A stretch of 64,000 nucleotides of DNA from Corythucha ciliata (Eukaryota > Arthropoda > Insecta > Hemiptera > Tingidae). Of this stretch, positions 45,120 to 54,680 are shown piece after piece. Where the stretch lies: NCBI GenBank assembly GCA_038030265.1, contig CM075941.1, positions 4,712,001 through 4,776,000 of the forward strand. Reading direction: 5' to 3'. Within the stretch, counting starts at the first letter, position 1; the number at the start of each line of letters is the position of its first letter. The notes beneath the pieces are model-generated. The model searched no databases. It saw only the letters and a list, made by a program, of their open reading frames with translations, and was not told where the DNA came from. The position numbers and the translations under genes were made by a program.

Positions 45120-45930
45120 TTAGCCTCCTACGGAGACTGGAAGTCCGGGTGGTGATGAAAAACGAACGTGCTTCTTCGGAGGGGAGATACGCGTTGAAGA
45201 CAGTTCAACGTCAATCGAAGAGATGTTGGGCGGAGAGAGTGTGTAGGCAGGCTTGATGCGATCGATACTGACTTTCATGGGTTTGGAATTGACAAGAAGA
45301 GACATTGTTTTGTCGTCGCGTGTTAAGACTTGGTAGGGGCCAGTGTAAGGCGGTTGAAGGGAACGGCGGATCGTGTCTTCTCGAAGGAAGACGTGGGAGC
45401 ACGAGGATAATTCTTGAAAGACCAAGAGTGTTTTTGATGAGTGGTGGTCAGCTGGTACAGGGCGTAGTTGGGACATCTGTTTTCGAAGACAATCGTCGAG
45501 GTTGGAGGGATCCATTGGAGAAGTGCTAGGTCAGGAAGTGAGAAATTCACCTGGAAGGCGCAGTGGTTCGCCGTAAACGAGTTCAGCGGGTGAGGCATTG
45601 AGATCCTCTCGAAAAGCGCTTCGAATTCCTAGGAGCACGATAGGCAATGCTTCGAGCCAAGTTGAATTTGGGTGACAAGTTAGAGAGGCTTTCAGCTGTC
45701 GATGAAAACGTTCAATCATGCCGTTGGAGCATGGATGATAAGGTGTGGAGCGGATGCGCTCGGTGCCAAAAGTGACTCCTAGAGTCTTGAATAGCTGGGA
45801 TTCGAACTGTCGCCCTTGATCTGTCGTGATCCGTGCGGGTCAGCCGAATCGGGAAATCCAGGTTTTGACGAGAGCGCGTGCAACGGTGGGAGCAGACGTG
45901 TCGAATATCTGTGGAGAATTGGGTGATGAA
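45120..45930 (-). pseudogene. Ty3/gypsy integrase, C-terminal part only
   Basis: Minus-strand frames read SAPTVARAL, then ISRFG, a TGA stop, then ARITTDQGRQFES, YHPCSNGMIERFHRQLK, and finally FLREDTIRRSLQPPYTGPYQV with KVSIDRIKPAY. This covers the second catalytic Asp (TTDQG) and the Glu region of the integrase core (NGMIERFHRQ), followed by the C-terminal tail. The zinc-binding N-terminus and the first catalytic Asp are absent, removed by the deletion described for the reverse-transcriptase entry. At least one stop and a frame change near 45515-45531 disable it. Integrase would join element DNA to the host chromosome. This copy cannot. Confidence 0.85.
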
Positions 45931-45941
45931 AGAGAGTTGGT

Positions 45942-47513
45942 TTAATTGAATGGAATGGGTGGAAGCTTCTCCTTATTTTGGCTGAAAGCGTAGATGAGGG
46001 GTTTGTGGTCGGTGTAGACAACGAAATGTTGTGCTTCCAGAATGTGGCGGAAATGCTGGATCACCGAGTAGACCGCATGTAGTTCTCTGTAGAAAGCAGG
46101 CCATTCCGCTTGACGTGGGGTCAGCTTTTTTGAGAAGAAGGCCAATGGCTGCCAAGAGTCACCGACTTTTTGCTGAAGCGATGCGCCAATAGTTGTTTGG
46201 GAGGCGTCAGTGAAGAGAGCAAGCTCTGCGTTGGGTTCAGGGTGGGCAAGGAGGGTTGCGGTAGCTAGATGACTTTTGCAGGCGGTGAAAGCATTTTCAG
46301 TTTCCGTGGTCCAGTGAATTGGTTGATTGCCACGAAGTTGAGAGAGCATGGCGTGAAGAGGAGCTTGGAGTTCTGAAGCCGAAGGGATGAAGCGACGGTA
46401 AAAATTGATCATGCCGAGGAATCGGCGGAGACCTTGAGCTGTGGATGGTTGGGGAAAGTCTTGAAGGGCTTGGATTCGTTCTAGAGGAGGTCGAATACCG
46501 TCTTCTGTGACTTGTTGGCCTAAGAAAAGGACTGAAGGGGATCCGAGGACGGTTTTCTTGGCATTAACAAGGATGCCGTGTTGCGAGAGGCGTTGGAAGA
46601 CAGCACGGAGATGAACTTGATGCTCGTTTGCATCGCGAGAGAAAATCAGGATATCGTCCATGTAAGCATAACAAAAGTCAAGACTGTGGAGTACCTCGTC
46701 GATAAAGCGCTGGAATGTTTGTCCGGCGTTACGAAGTCCGAATCCCAGGTAAGGAAATTCAAACAGACCGAATGGTGTCGTTATAGCGGTCTTTGTAATG
46801 TCGTCTGGATTGACAGGGATTTGATTGTACACTTTAACGAGATCAACGACGGAGAAAATGGTGCATCCAGCGAGGCGGTGGGAAAAATCGTGAATATGGC
46901 GGATGGGATATCGATCAGGGATGGTTCTGGCGTTTAAGGCGCGGTAATCGCCGCAGGGGCGCCAGCCTGCGTCTTTCTTGGGCACCATGTGGAGTGGCGA
47001 AGACCAAGGTCCATCCGATCGTCGAGCGATTCCGGCACGTAGCATTGAATCGAATTCTTCCTTTGCGATGCGAAGGTGGTCTGGAGGTAAGCGACGGGGG
47101 CGAGAGGAAATAGGAGGACGAACGACGCGGGGAGAACCAGACGGTCGAGTGAGCTCCGGGAATTCTTTTAAAACTGAGTCGAAAGGAGACGACGTGTCTG
47201 TGATAGCTTTAAGGCTAAGTTGGTCGGTGTTGTTGAGGACGCCAACGGCAGTCAGACCGGTGATCGAGTCGACTAGACGATGATTTCGGCAGTCTGGGAC
47301 AAGTGAGAAATGAGCCAGAAAATCGGAGCCGATAATAGGTACGTCAACATCGGCGATGATGAATGTCCAGGTCAGGTCACGGCGAAGTCCGAAGTCGAGT
47401 TTGAGGGGTAGGAAACCGTAAGTAGAGATTTCGGTGCTATTTGCCGCTGCTAGATTATAATTGACACGGGTGCGGCGGCCAGGTAGAAAACGTCGAGGGA
47501 AGCAACGTGGCAC
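45942..47513 (-). pseudogene. Ty3/gypsy protease remnant, reverse transcriptase and partial RNase H
   Basis: A 523-codon open minus frame. Residues 30-90 match the part of the aspartic protease after its active site ([15 protein letters not shown]). Residues ~140-345 are the reverse transcriptase, with first motif Asp at 224 ([13 protein letters not shown]), [21 protein letters not shown] split over 247-267, and catalytic YMDD at 284-287. Residues ~430-515 begin RNase H (LFTDAS, then YTDHKPL). The frame stops after KEKLPP, and the next recognisable coding sequence is mid-integrase, so the rest of RNase H and about the first half of integrase, perhaps 0.9 kb, is deleted near 45930-45950. The protease DTGA motif is not found. 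The long open frame implies a fairly young copy. Confidence 0.92.
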
Positions 47514-48215
47514 GATCGATAACGAAGAGGCGGCGACCTTGAGACGGGCAGTCGGCTGCCGCTACTGCTGGCTGCCCGGGAAGTTTTTTGCAAGGGTGAA
47601 TGAACACGGTTGAATACATTTCCGAGCTTTGTCGCCCCATCGATGATGGTACCAGGCAGAGGGATGGATTGGCGGGCGATGGATTGCGAGAGTGACTTGT
47701 AGAGCTGCGTGTCAGCGAACGGTCACGAGAGCGAGAACTGCGAGTTAAGCAATCCACTTGACGGCGGAGAGAAATTCAACCTCCTGTTGGAGTCTTTCAA
47801 GTGTGTCTCGGAGGGTGTCCTGGGGAATAGGAGTGGAGACGGCGTGTGTAGTAGGGTAATGTGAAGGAGAGGGAAGAAGAAGGGGTTGTACTTCCATTAT
47901 TTTATCCGCCGTGACGGCGAGTCGATCGAGCGGTAGATCAGCTTGGGTTTGTAAGATGGCTTGAATGTGTGAAGGAAGTCGTTGGATCCAGAGGGTTCGC
48001 ATGAAGTTGTCATTGAAAGCGATAGTTCCTGCGAGGGAAATCAAATGACGCGAAAATTGTGATGGTTTTCGATCACCGAGTTCTTGTCCCGCAATCAGCT
48101 GTCGGACGCGCTGTTCTTCCGAAAGAGACAACCTCTGGACGAGAGCGTTTTTGAGTTCAGTGTATGGATTTTGAGCTGGAGGATTGACGAGGATGTCTTC
48201 TACTTCCTCTACTCG
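47514..48215 (-). pseudogene. Ty3/gypsy gag, 5'-truncated
   Basis: The minus frame covers a capsid-like segment with YTELKNALVQRLSLSEEQRV, LISLAG, MRTLWIQRLPSHIQAIL and LAVTADKIME, the order usual in insect Ty3/gypsy Gag. The part leading to the protease continues in another frame (47455-47757), rich in Ser and Arg, with HPCKKLPG and RLFVIDRAT, so a frameshift lies near 47745-47760. The 5' end is lost at about 48215, where an unrelated dispersed repeat (48230-48331) begins. No 5' LTR is present. Gag would form the particle that packages element RNA. Confidence 0.8.
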
Positions 48216-48229
48216 AAAAAAAAGTAGGA

Positions 48230-48331
48230 AAAAATTTCGCTCCGGCAGCTGGCGGTCGGAAAGAGTGCATTTCATTTTGTATACGGATACCCTAAGCCGT
48301 CCCAGAAGTAGTAATGTTGGGACCATGATTT
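48230..48331 (-). repeat. Dispersed ~100-bp repeat Y, copy 1
   Basis: GGCAGCTGGCGGTCGGAAAG through AAGCCGTCCCAGAAGTA matches 56803-56905 in the same orientation with about ten differences. It abuts the truncated gag, so the junction near 48215-48230 marks where the gypsy element was cut or this repeat inserted. Confidence 0.75.
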
Positions 48332-48565
48332 GTTTCGTTTATGTTTGACCCTCCCGCGTACTGTTTGCTCTTTGTCACCCGCAGAGGAAACATATAGTTT
48401 GATTTGATCACATTCATCTTCTCGGCGAGTGACCTTTGACGCAAGTCTTTAAAAAGTTTATATTCTATTTCATTCTTATTTATTTATTCTGTTTTCCTGT
48501 CATTACAATTTACTTATATTGTAAACATCGGCTAAAAGTGAAACAATCTAGAGAAGAGCCCGATA

Positions 48566-49335
48566 ATGGGCAGCGGTGATAACAATTCTTCTCAGCCACC
48601 AAAAAAAATACTACGTACAGACAATTCGAGCTTATCGCCTTTCGCGTCTACAAATAGATTTGCACCTCTCTCAGAAAAGTCAGCAAACGATGACCAAACT
48701 ACGGAGATCGAAATGACAAATGAATCCTCAACACAAGCAAATGAATCGGACCCGCCGAAGCCACCACCTATATTCATCAAAAATGTAAACAATATAAATT
48801 CAGTCATAAAATACCTCAAAGAAAAAGCAACTGGGACTTTTCGTTTCCAGTCCTTGAACGATAAAGTAAAACTCTCGTTTGCAAATGTTAATGACTTCCG
48901 AAGCACCATCACATATCTAGACGGATCGGACGCCGAATATTATACATATCAATTGAAAAATGAACGGAACTTCCGAGTCGTCATCCGAGGACTACACCCC
49001 TCGTCAGATGTCAACGAAATTAAAAAGGAGCTCGTGGAATTGGGATATTGCCCCGTCCAAATCATTTCTGTACTTCACCCCGTCAGCAAAACTCCCCTAC
49101 CACTATTCTTTGTGGACCTTAAGCCTTCTCCTAAAAATCAAGAAATATATAGCTTGACCAGATTATACTACGGCGTGGTAAAAATTGAGCCTCCCAAGCC
49201 CAGGAGATCGGTGGTACAGTGTACTCGATGCCAAGGGTATAACCACACAAAAAACTACTGCCACCAACAACCCCGATGCGTCAAATGCGACCAATACCAT
49301 CCTACGTCAGAATGCACCAAGCCACCGGACAGAGT
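48566..49335 (+). CDS. Non-LTR retrotransposon ORF1 (Jockey-type, zinc knuckles), 3'-truncated
   Basis: The ATG at 48566 opens a frame with a Pro/Ser/Asn-rich N-terminus (residues 1-70), then a nucleic-acid-binding region with FRVVIRGLHPSSDVNEIKKE and LPLFFVDLKPS (about 135-200), as in the PRE_C2HC part of Jockey-type ORF1 proteins. Two zinc knuckles follow: C219-x2-C222-x4-H227-x4-C232 and C238-x2-C241-x3-H245-x4-C250. The similarity ends after TKPPD (about residue 255), where opposite-strand coding sequence begins. The frame continues to 49480 only by chance. ORF1 protein would coat element RNA. No ORF2 follows. Confidence 0.82.
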
Positions 49336-49337
49336 GT

Positions 49338-49598
49338 TGATGCCCGAGACTTCGTACGCTCTTGGTCGCCTCCTCGACGAGCAGAAGCAGCAACATTCTT
49401 GTGAGCTGTGTAATTCTTTCTACAGCTGTCGTGTATGGAAACTTCATTCCTCCTCGATAGAAATTGTTTGTTTTCCTTAAGGCCACGTTTTAAGGTTGCT
49501 GCGATAAGAGAGAGAATCCCTTTTTGTTTCACAACCACCACTTTACCCTCAGAAAGGCTCTGGTGACAGATAAAACAATCATCCTCTGAATCTCCCAT
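49338..49598 (-). CDS. Cysteine-rich N-terminal domain of an unrecognised, probably element-related protein
   Basis: From ATG 49598 the minus frame reads DCFICHQSLSEG, GILSLIAATLKRG and IHDSCRKNYTAH. The pattern CxxC, then about 45 residues, then HxxCRxxYT is known to me from the N-terminus of a family of uncharacterised arthropod and cnidarian proteins, often in multiple copies. It is probably a zinc-binding fold. The family function is not known to me. The frame runs into the antisense of the ORF1 knuckles at about 49338, so only about 87 codons are genuine and the rest of the protein is missing. Confidence 0.5.
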
Positions 49599-50204
49599 CC
49601 TAGAATGATTTTATAATAATTATCAATAGTAAGTACAACATACCTCGTAAACGTATTTACCGGTACTTCCGCTATCACAAACGTACTATTATTCAACTTT
49701 CACTTCACGAGTCGCGGACTGGACGATTGCAATTCCCTGCCCGGGATTACTAACACGGATACCGTCGTGGGAAGTTTCGCTACGCCTAAACTTTTGCCTT
49801 CAAAATATTTTATCATTCATTCAAACACTGGTTGCGTTGTAAAACTCAGCCCTTTCTTCAAGCGCTTAAACACAAGCTGAAGCCGGTTGATGAAGCTCAA
49901 TTCAAATCTGACGCTATTGCATAAAATTTATTTTCGCGTGGATATTCTATAGGACCCTGTACAGGCGTGATTGTACATCCAAAATGCAACAAAAAATGTC
50001 CTAAGATCTAGTGCCCGATTTCCATTCCTAGTCGAGATAATTGATTTTTTCACGTTTTTCAGCACACGGCTGGTTTTCGCAACAAAAACAGCTGTAACTT
50101 GGGAAGTAAGCGTCCTAGGTTAAATCCAACGACACCAATGAAAAGAGCACACTTTTTTCTGTGTGAATAAGGACATTTTGTACAAGAATAGCGACAGATT
50201 CTAG
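49599..50204. other. Unassigned; upstream of the cysteine-rich frame
   Basis: The only coding candidate is the short frame on its left. 50090-50190 contains AGCTGTAACTTGGGAAGTAAG and ACACCAATGAAAAGAGCACA, wording that echoes the 12059 and 14278 elements (TTGGAAAGAGCAC). It may be an outer part of a related element. Confidence 0.4.
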
Positions 50205-50800
50205 GAGTAAATTGGGAAAATATCATGATATTTTAAAAAATGTCATTTTTTGACAACTGTTCAAAGCTAGACTACATTGGCCATGGTGCTCCCAGCGCCG
50301 GGCAAATTCCTCTAAAACTGTGTGAAGTAACTTAGTTTAATACTTCATGCTTATTTTACTCCTGTCCTTCGCAATGTTTTGAGAAAAATCCTTGTTATGC
50401 CAAAAAATGAGGCAATTAAGCCCATTATGATTGCCTACAAGAAGATCAAGAGCCATTCCCAAAACTTTTTTTTTCAGCTTAATTCACTTTTCCTACGCTA
50501 ATCTATGAGGAAAGACAAATAAAAGTGGAATAAGCTGAAAAAAACATTGCTTTCGTATCTTCTTTTAGGCACTCAAAATGGGCTTAATTGCCTCATTTTT
50601 TGGTATAACAAGGATTTTTCTCAAAACATTGCGAAGGACAGGAGTAAAATAAGCATGAAGTATTAAACTGAGTTACTTCATACAGTTTTAGAGGAACTTC
50701 CCAGGTGCTGGGAGCACCATGGCTAATGTAGTCTAGCTTTGAACAGTTGTCAAAAACTGACATTTTTTTAAATATCCTGATATTTTCCCAGTTTACTCAA
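50205..50800. mobile_element. Foldback element with ~280-bp arms
   Basis: GAGTAAATTGGGAAAATATC on the left is the near-inverse of GATATTTTCCCAGTTTACTC on the right, and the arms remain paired through TAGTCTAGCTTTGAACAG, GCGAAGGACAGGAG and TTAATTGCCTCATTTTTTGG to a short spacer near 50490-50510. It ends within about 10 bp of the left edge of the large palindrome. Confidence 0.8.
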
Positions 50801-50810
50801 AGATATTTGG

Positions 50811-53800
50811 GGGAACGCGAATGACAAAAACCAATTATAAAAATACACACATGTTTTCCCAAAGTAAACACGATGCGAGTGATCTCCAACAGTTTCCACA
50901 GTCTCCGATCCGACATGCATGATCGGTGTCGGATCGGAAGCGTGCGTTTTTGTTGAGTTTTGCACTCCCTGTTCAGAAATACAGAGCGTATAAACGCGTT
51001 CGGTATTTCAAAACGAAACACGTCGATTTTGGTGGATTCTCGATCTGTGCCAACCGTTCGTGGGGAGAGTGTGTGAGAGAGATTTTTGAGCGAGGGTGAG
51101 AGAGAAGGATAAGAATCATGACAATAGTTTGCTCGATTGATTTTAATCTCTGCACGTTCTTGGAAGAAAAGAAAAGAAAAAAAAAAAATAACAGGTTCAC
51201 TCTCTGTCTTTTTCGTCCTCTCTATCTCATTTAGAATGACGTTGAAATGAAACGACACAGAACGTGGCATTAATTTTATAAATTTAACGAGGGATTTGTT
51301 ACGCGAGGACTGCCGAGAGAATGAAGGTGACTGAGAGCCCTGACCTACCCGGGCTATTTACAAGCCGAAGCACAACATGCACACGTTCCAAACGCCTCAA
51401 GACTTTCCCTTTTCAAAGGAGAAAAATCGTTAAGTTCTTACTGCGTTTATCACCCACCCCGGAAGAGTTTTTAAGTACATGAAAAAAATGAGTCGTTCAT
51501 TTTTTTTTTTTTTTTTTTTTCATTTAAGGGGGTCACACTAATAACCACCTATTGTACCTATAGACGAGCAAAAGAATCTGGGCCACTCAAATCTAACACG
51601 AGCGTATAGTAAAATAAACCAGGCTGAACTCTTTCGAGCCCTTCTTATTGTATTAATTTCTCTCAACAATAAACCAAATAGGATAACCACTTTTCATTAC
51701 TTGTACAACTACTCGCAAGTTTAATTATCCGTGCCCTAAAATGTTCAGTACATAAAAAAAAGTAGTTTTAAATAGTTTACTTTTTTCTCTAATCACCTCT
51801 TCAGGATTGCAATAAACAAATATTTCAGCAATGAAAAAAAAAAGGGAAAAAGAGAAGAGCTAAACGCCGTTTAATTAACAATTTGTATTCCAATCGGTTT
51901 TTAAATAATGGCTCCGCCAAACGAAGCGCACTGTCATGTCACAGTACAAAGTAAACCATTTAAGTTCGAATCACATACGGTACAAAAAGCTTTCTTGGTG
52001 TTTTTTTTCATCCTTCTTCTTCGTCTTTATTTTTTTCCTTTTTTTTTACCTTGTGTGTTTCAGAGAAGTCCTGCCTGAGTGTGGAATCACGTTATTGTAA
52101 TTGCTTATGTTAATTTTATACATGAGTTTAAGACGAAGGGGAGTTTAATTTCTTAAAAAGGAATCATTATTGCTTCTGCTGCAGCTCGGGGGATATATTA
52201 TATATATACACATTTTTTTTTTTTTTTTTAACAAGAAAAAAGCTGAAACTGCAAGTATGATTTGTGTAAATGATTTTGTTTCTTTATTATTAATCTTCTG
52301 AACCATAAATAATGCAGCGAGCCCTTACTTTTTCACGTCGTTCCTAAAGAGAGAGATGCATTTGGTGCGTGAGAGGGGAGGGGGGAGAATTCCTGGAATT
52401 TTTTTCCGAATATTTCACTCGGCCGGATTTATTTTGCTTTCATACATGCGCATGTATAGGTACAACGCTCCTGATGTCCACCTCGACTCAGTAAACACAT
52501 CCGGACTACATAAATAACTCCTTTCCAAGCCTGCGATGCTTTATTTAGAGAGAGAGAATGAGGTCCATTATCAATCTACGGAATTCATCGGATGCATAAT
52601 CTTGATTAATAGCGCTAAAAGGTGACGCTAATTTACGCTTATAAAATAGCTGACGAATAAAATTGCGTCGTGAATACAGCACCGACTTTTTCAACTGACA
52701 AAAATATTACAAAGTTGGTTCTCCTCACCTCCAGGCGGAGTCAATTTTTCCAATCGAAGGAGCGAGTAAATCGCATAAGTTACGGGCTTCGTGTACCAGA
52801 AGAGGGGTCACAAAAAGTTGAGCTCGTTCATTTCCCTTGAAAAAACAGGTGATAGATAGAAACGAGAGATTTTGAAGAATGGGCTGTTGTCCTCGCGTAG
52901 GTGGCAAGAGCATTACTTGAAACACCTACTACTATAATAAACGTGTTTAAGATGGTATGGGAAAAATACATCACTCGAATGGTTGCGATGAGTAATGTTT
53001 TATAGGACCAAGTGGGCTCTTTTTAACCTGGCGGAAAAGAAAAATGAAAGAAAACCAAATTTCTTTGTGTTAAGCAATGGAGATTTACATGTCTTGACTT
53101 ATCGTTGTTTTATAATAGCGTCTTGAGTCTGAGGCCGACCCGAAAAAGCGCAACGCTCACCAAGGAATTTCGGAATGCTTTAAAGAAAAAATAAAATAAA
53201 AAACTTGGTTGGAGGTAGTTTATGACGCGACCAGAATGAAATTTTTGCTTCCAGCTTAATATGTTAATTGAGGCGAGAGGGGTACAAATAAGCTTATGAT
53301 AGTAATCTTTTTTTTTTCTTTTAATTTTTGTGTCTCAGTTTCTCTCCCCTCCCCTAATGCACCCACCCAAAACCTGTGAATTACGTTTCGCCCTCGTAGT
53401 TTTAAAGATTGAAATAAGAGATTATACCGGTGTCTGAATCAAGCGTGAATGTTGGCGATGGGAGGACTATAATGGTTTAATCTCGGGTAACAATAAAAAT
53501 AGCCTCGTTCTGCAGTAGTTCAAGTTTACGAAGAAAGCGCGGTTCGTAAGCTGTACGAAAAGGATGAAATTCCGCTTTTGGAGTCTGCCTGTTAAAGAAA
53601 GAAAAAAAAAGTGTTCACTTTTTGAACGCAAAAGGAACTGCAAAAATTACATATTTCCAACTTAAGGATTCAATTCTGTTATGAGTTTCCATTTAAGAAT
53701 AGTTTGTTCATATAGTTTTTCTCAATGAAATTTTTTTATATTAAAAACAAGTTCTATACCAATTACAGTAAGCTATAAAGTGAAATCACACTTTTTTCTG

Positions 53801-54669
53801 CCCTTTCAACAACTCGGGATGTAGCCATTAATCAAGCGTTATAATGATGAATGGTTCCAAATAAATTAAAACTAAGGCTAGGCTACGTTCAGTGGCGGAT
53901 CTAGGATTTTCTCTTGGGAAGGGTTCCACCATCTGATGAACTCTTTCTTTTTATGAAACAATGGTCTAGCTTGTCAATCAGGTGGTTTTCATACACCCCC
54001 CCCCCCACCCTCATCGCTGTATTACTTTGACTTATTTGTGATGCACTTTCTACCTTCGTTCTACCTATACGATTTGTGTCCGTATTTGTGTTGCATGCTC
54101 TTTAAAACGTGGTTTAAATAACATTAAAATCCCACATTGAACTTCTATACCGGGAAATTTCACGTTCTTCCTTCGACTCATACACTCATAGCCAGGGGCG
54201 GATACACAGATTTGACCGGCCCGGCGCACTGGGAAAATATCGGCCCGATATACATTTATATGAATACAGGGTGATTCAGGAGGAATGTTAGAAACTTGCA
54301 CTGGTGATAGTGCGTACCTGGACGCACAAAAACGTCATGTAGACGCATAGCCGAAAATGCTTTGGTTCCGAGCATTTTTTAGTGCATTTCATTTATGTCA
54401 AAATGCACTATTGGTCTCGTCGTGATGGTGGCAAACATGGGTCATGGCATGTTTTTTTCATGTTTCAGGACCTCTAGAACACGAATTCAGTGGTCTCCGG
54501 AATTCATATATATCTATCTATATATTTATTGGATTATTTATAATATTATGGCCGTTTTCTTGTTAGCTCGATAACTCTCGAAGAAATTAGTTTAGCGGAA
54601 CGCGCTTTGGCACAAAAATAATTAGTCATAAGACTCCGGTCGGTATTGCATTTGGGCCAAATCGGTCGA
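50811..54669 (+). repeat. Large inverted duplication, left arm (3.86 kb)
   Basis: Reverse complement of 59372-63213. The sum of paired coordinates moves only from 114024 at the outer edge to 114041 at the inner edge, so net indels are about 17 bp in 3.85 kb, mostly in homopolymers, and base differences are rare. The arm carries a candidate host exon (52729-52925), hAT-like ends (CAGTGGCGGATCTAGG at 53892, GCCAGGGGCGGATAC at 54191) and repeat X at its inner end. A 157-codon frame at 50797-51270 is present in both arms but contains homopolymer-encoded Phe runs and is not convincing as a gene. Confidence 0.92.
52729..52925 (-). CDS. Candidate internal exon of an unrecognised host gene (left-arm copy)
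   Basis: Mirror copy of 61110-61306. On the minus strand an AG precedes GTGTTTCAAGTAATG and the frame ends in TGG AG followed by GTGAGG, a good splice donor. The 65-66-residue peptide is well mixed, not low-complexity (VMLLPPTRGQQPIL, LSITCFFKGNERAQL, VHEARNLCDLLAPS), and reads like part of a helical protein. I do not recognise it. Confidence 0.45.
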
Positions 54670-54680
54670 TTTGGCCCAAA
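54651..54680. repeat. 14-bp snap-back at the arm/LINE junction
   Basis: TTTGGGCCAAATCG, spacer GT, CGATTTGGCCCAAA: a perfect inverted repeat. The arm homology ends inside it (54669) and the truncated LINE frame starts right after it (54681). Confidence 0.9.

Noticed and set aside
46578..47283. Plus-strand frames of about 100-119 codons under the gypsy pol
   Set aside because: Antisense shadows of the reverse-transcriptase frame.
50797..51270. 157-codon frame in the left arm (mirror at 62755-63222)
   Set aside because: Identity between copies only reflects the inverted duplication. The frame includes Phe runs from T homopolymers, and its end differs at the arm boundary. No motif is seen.
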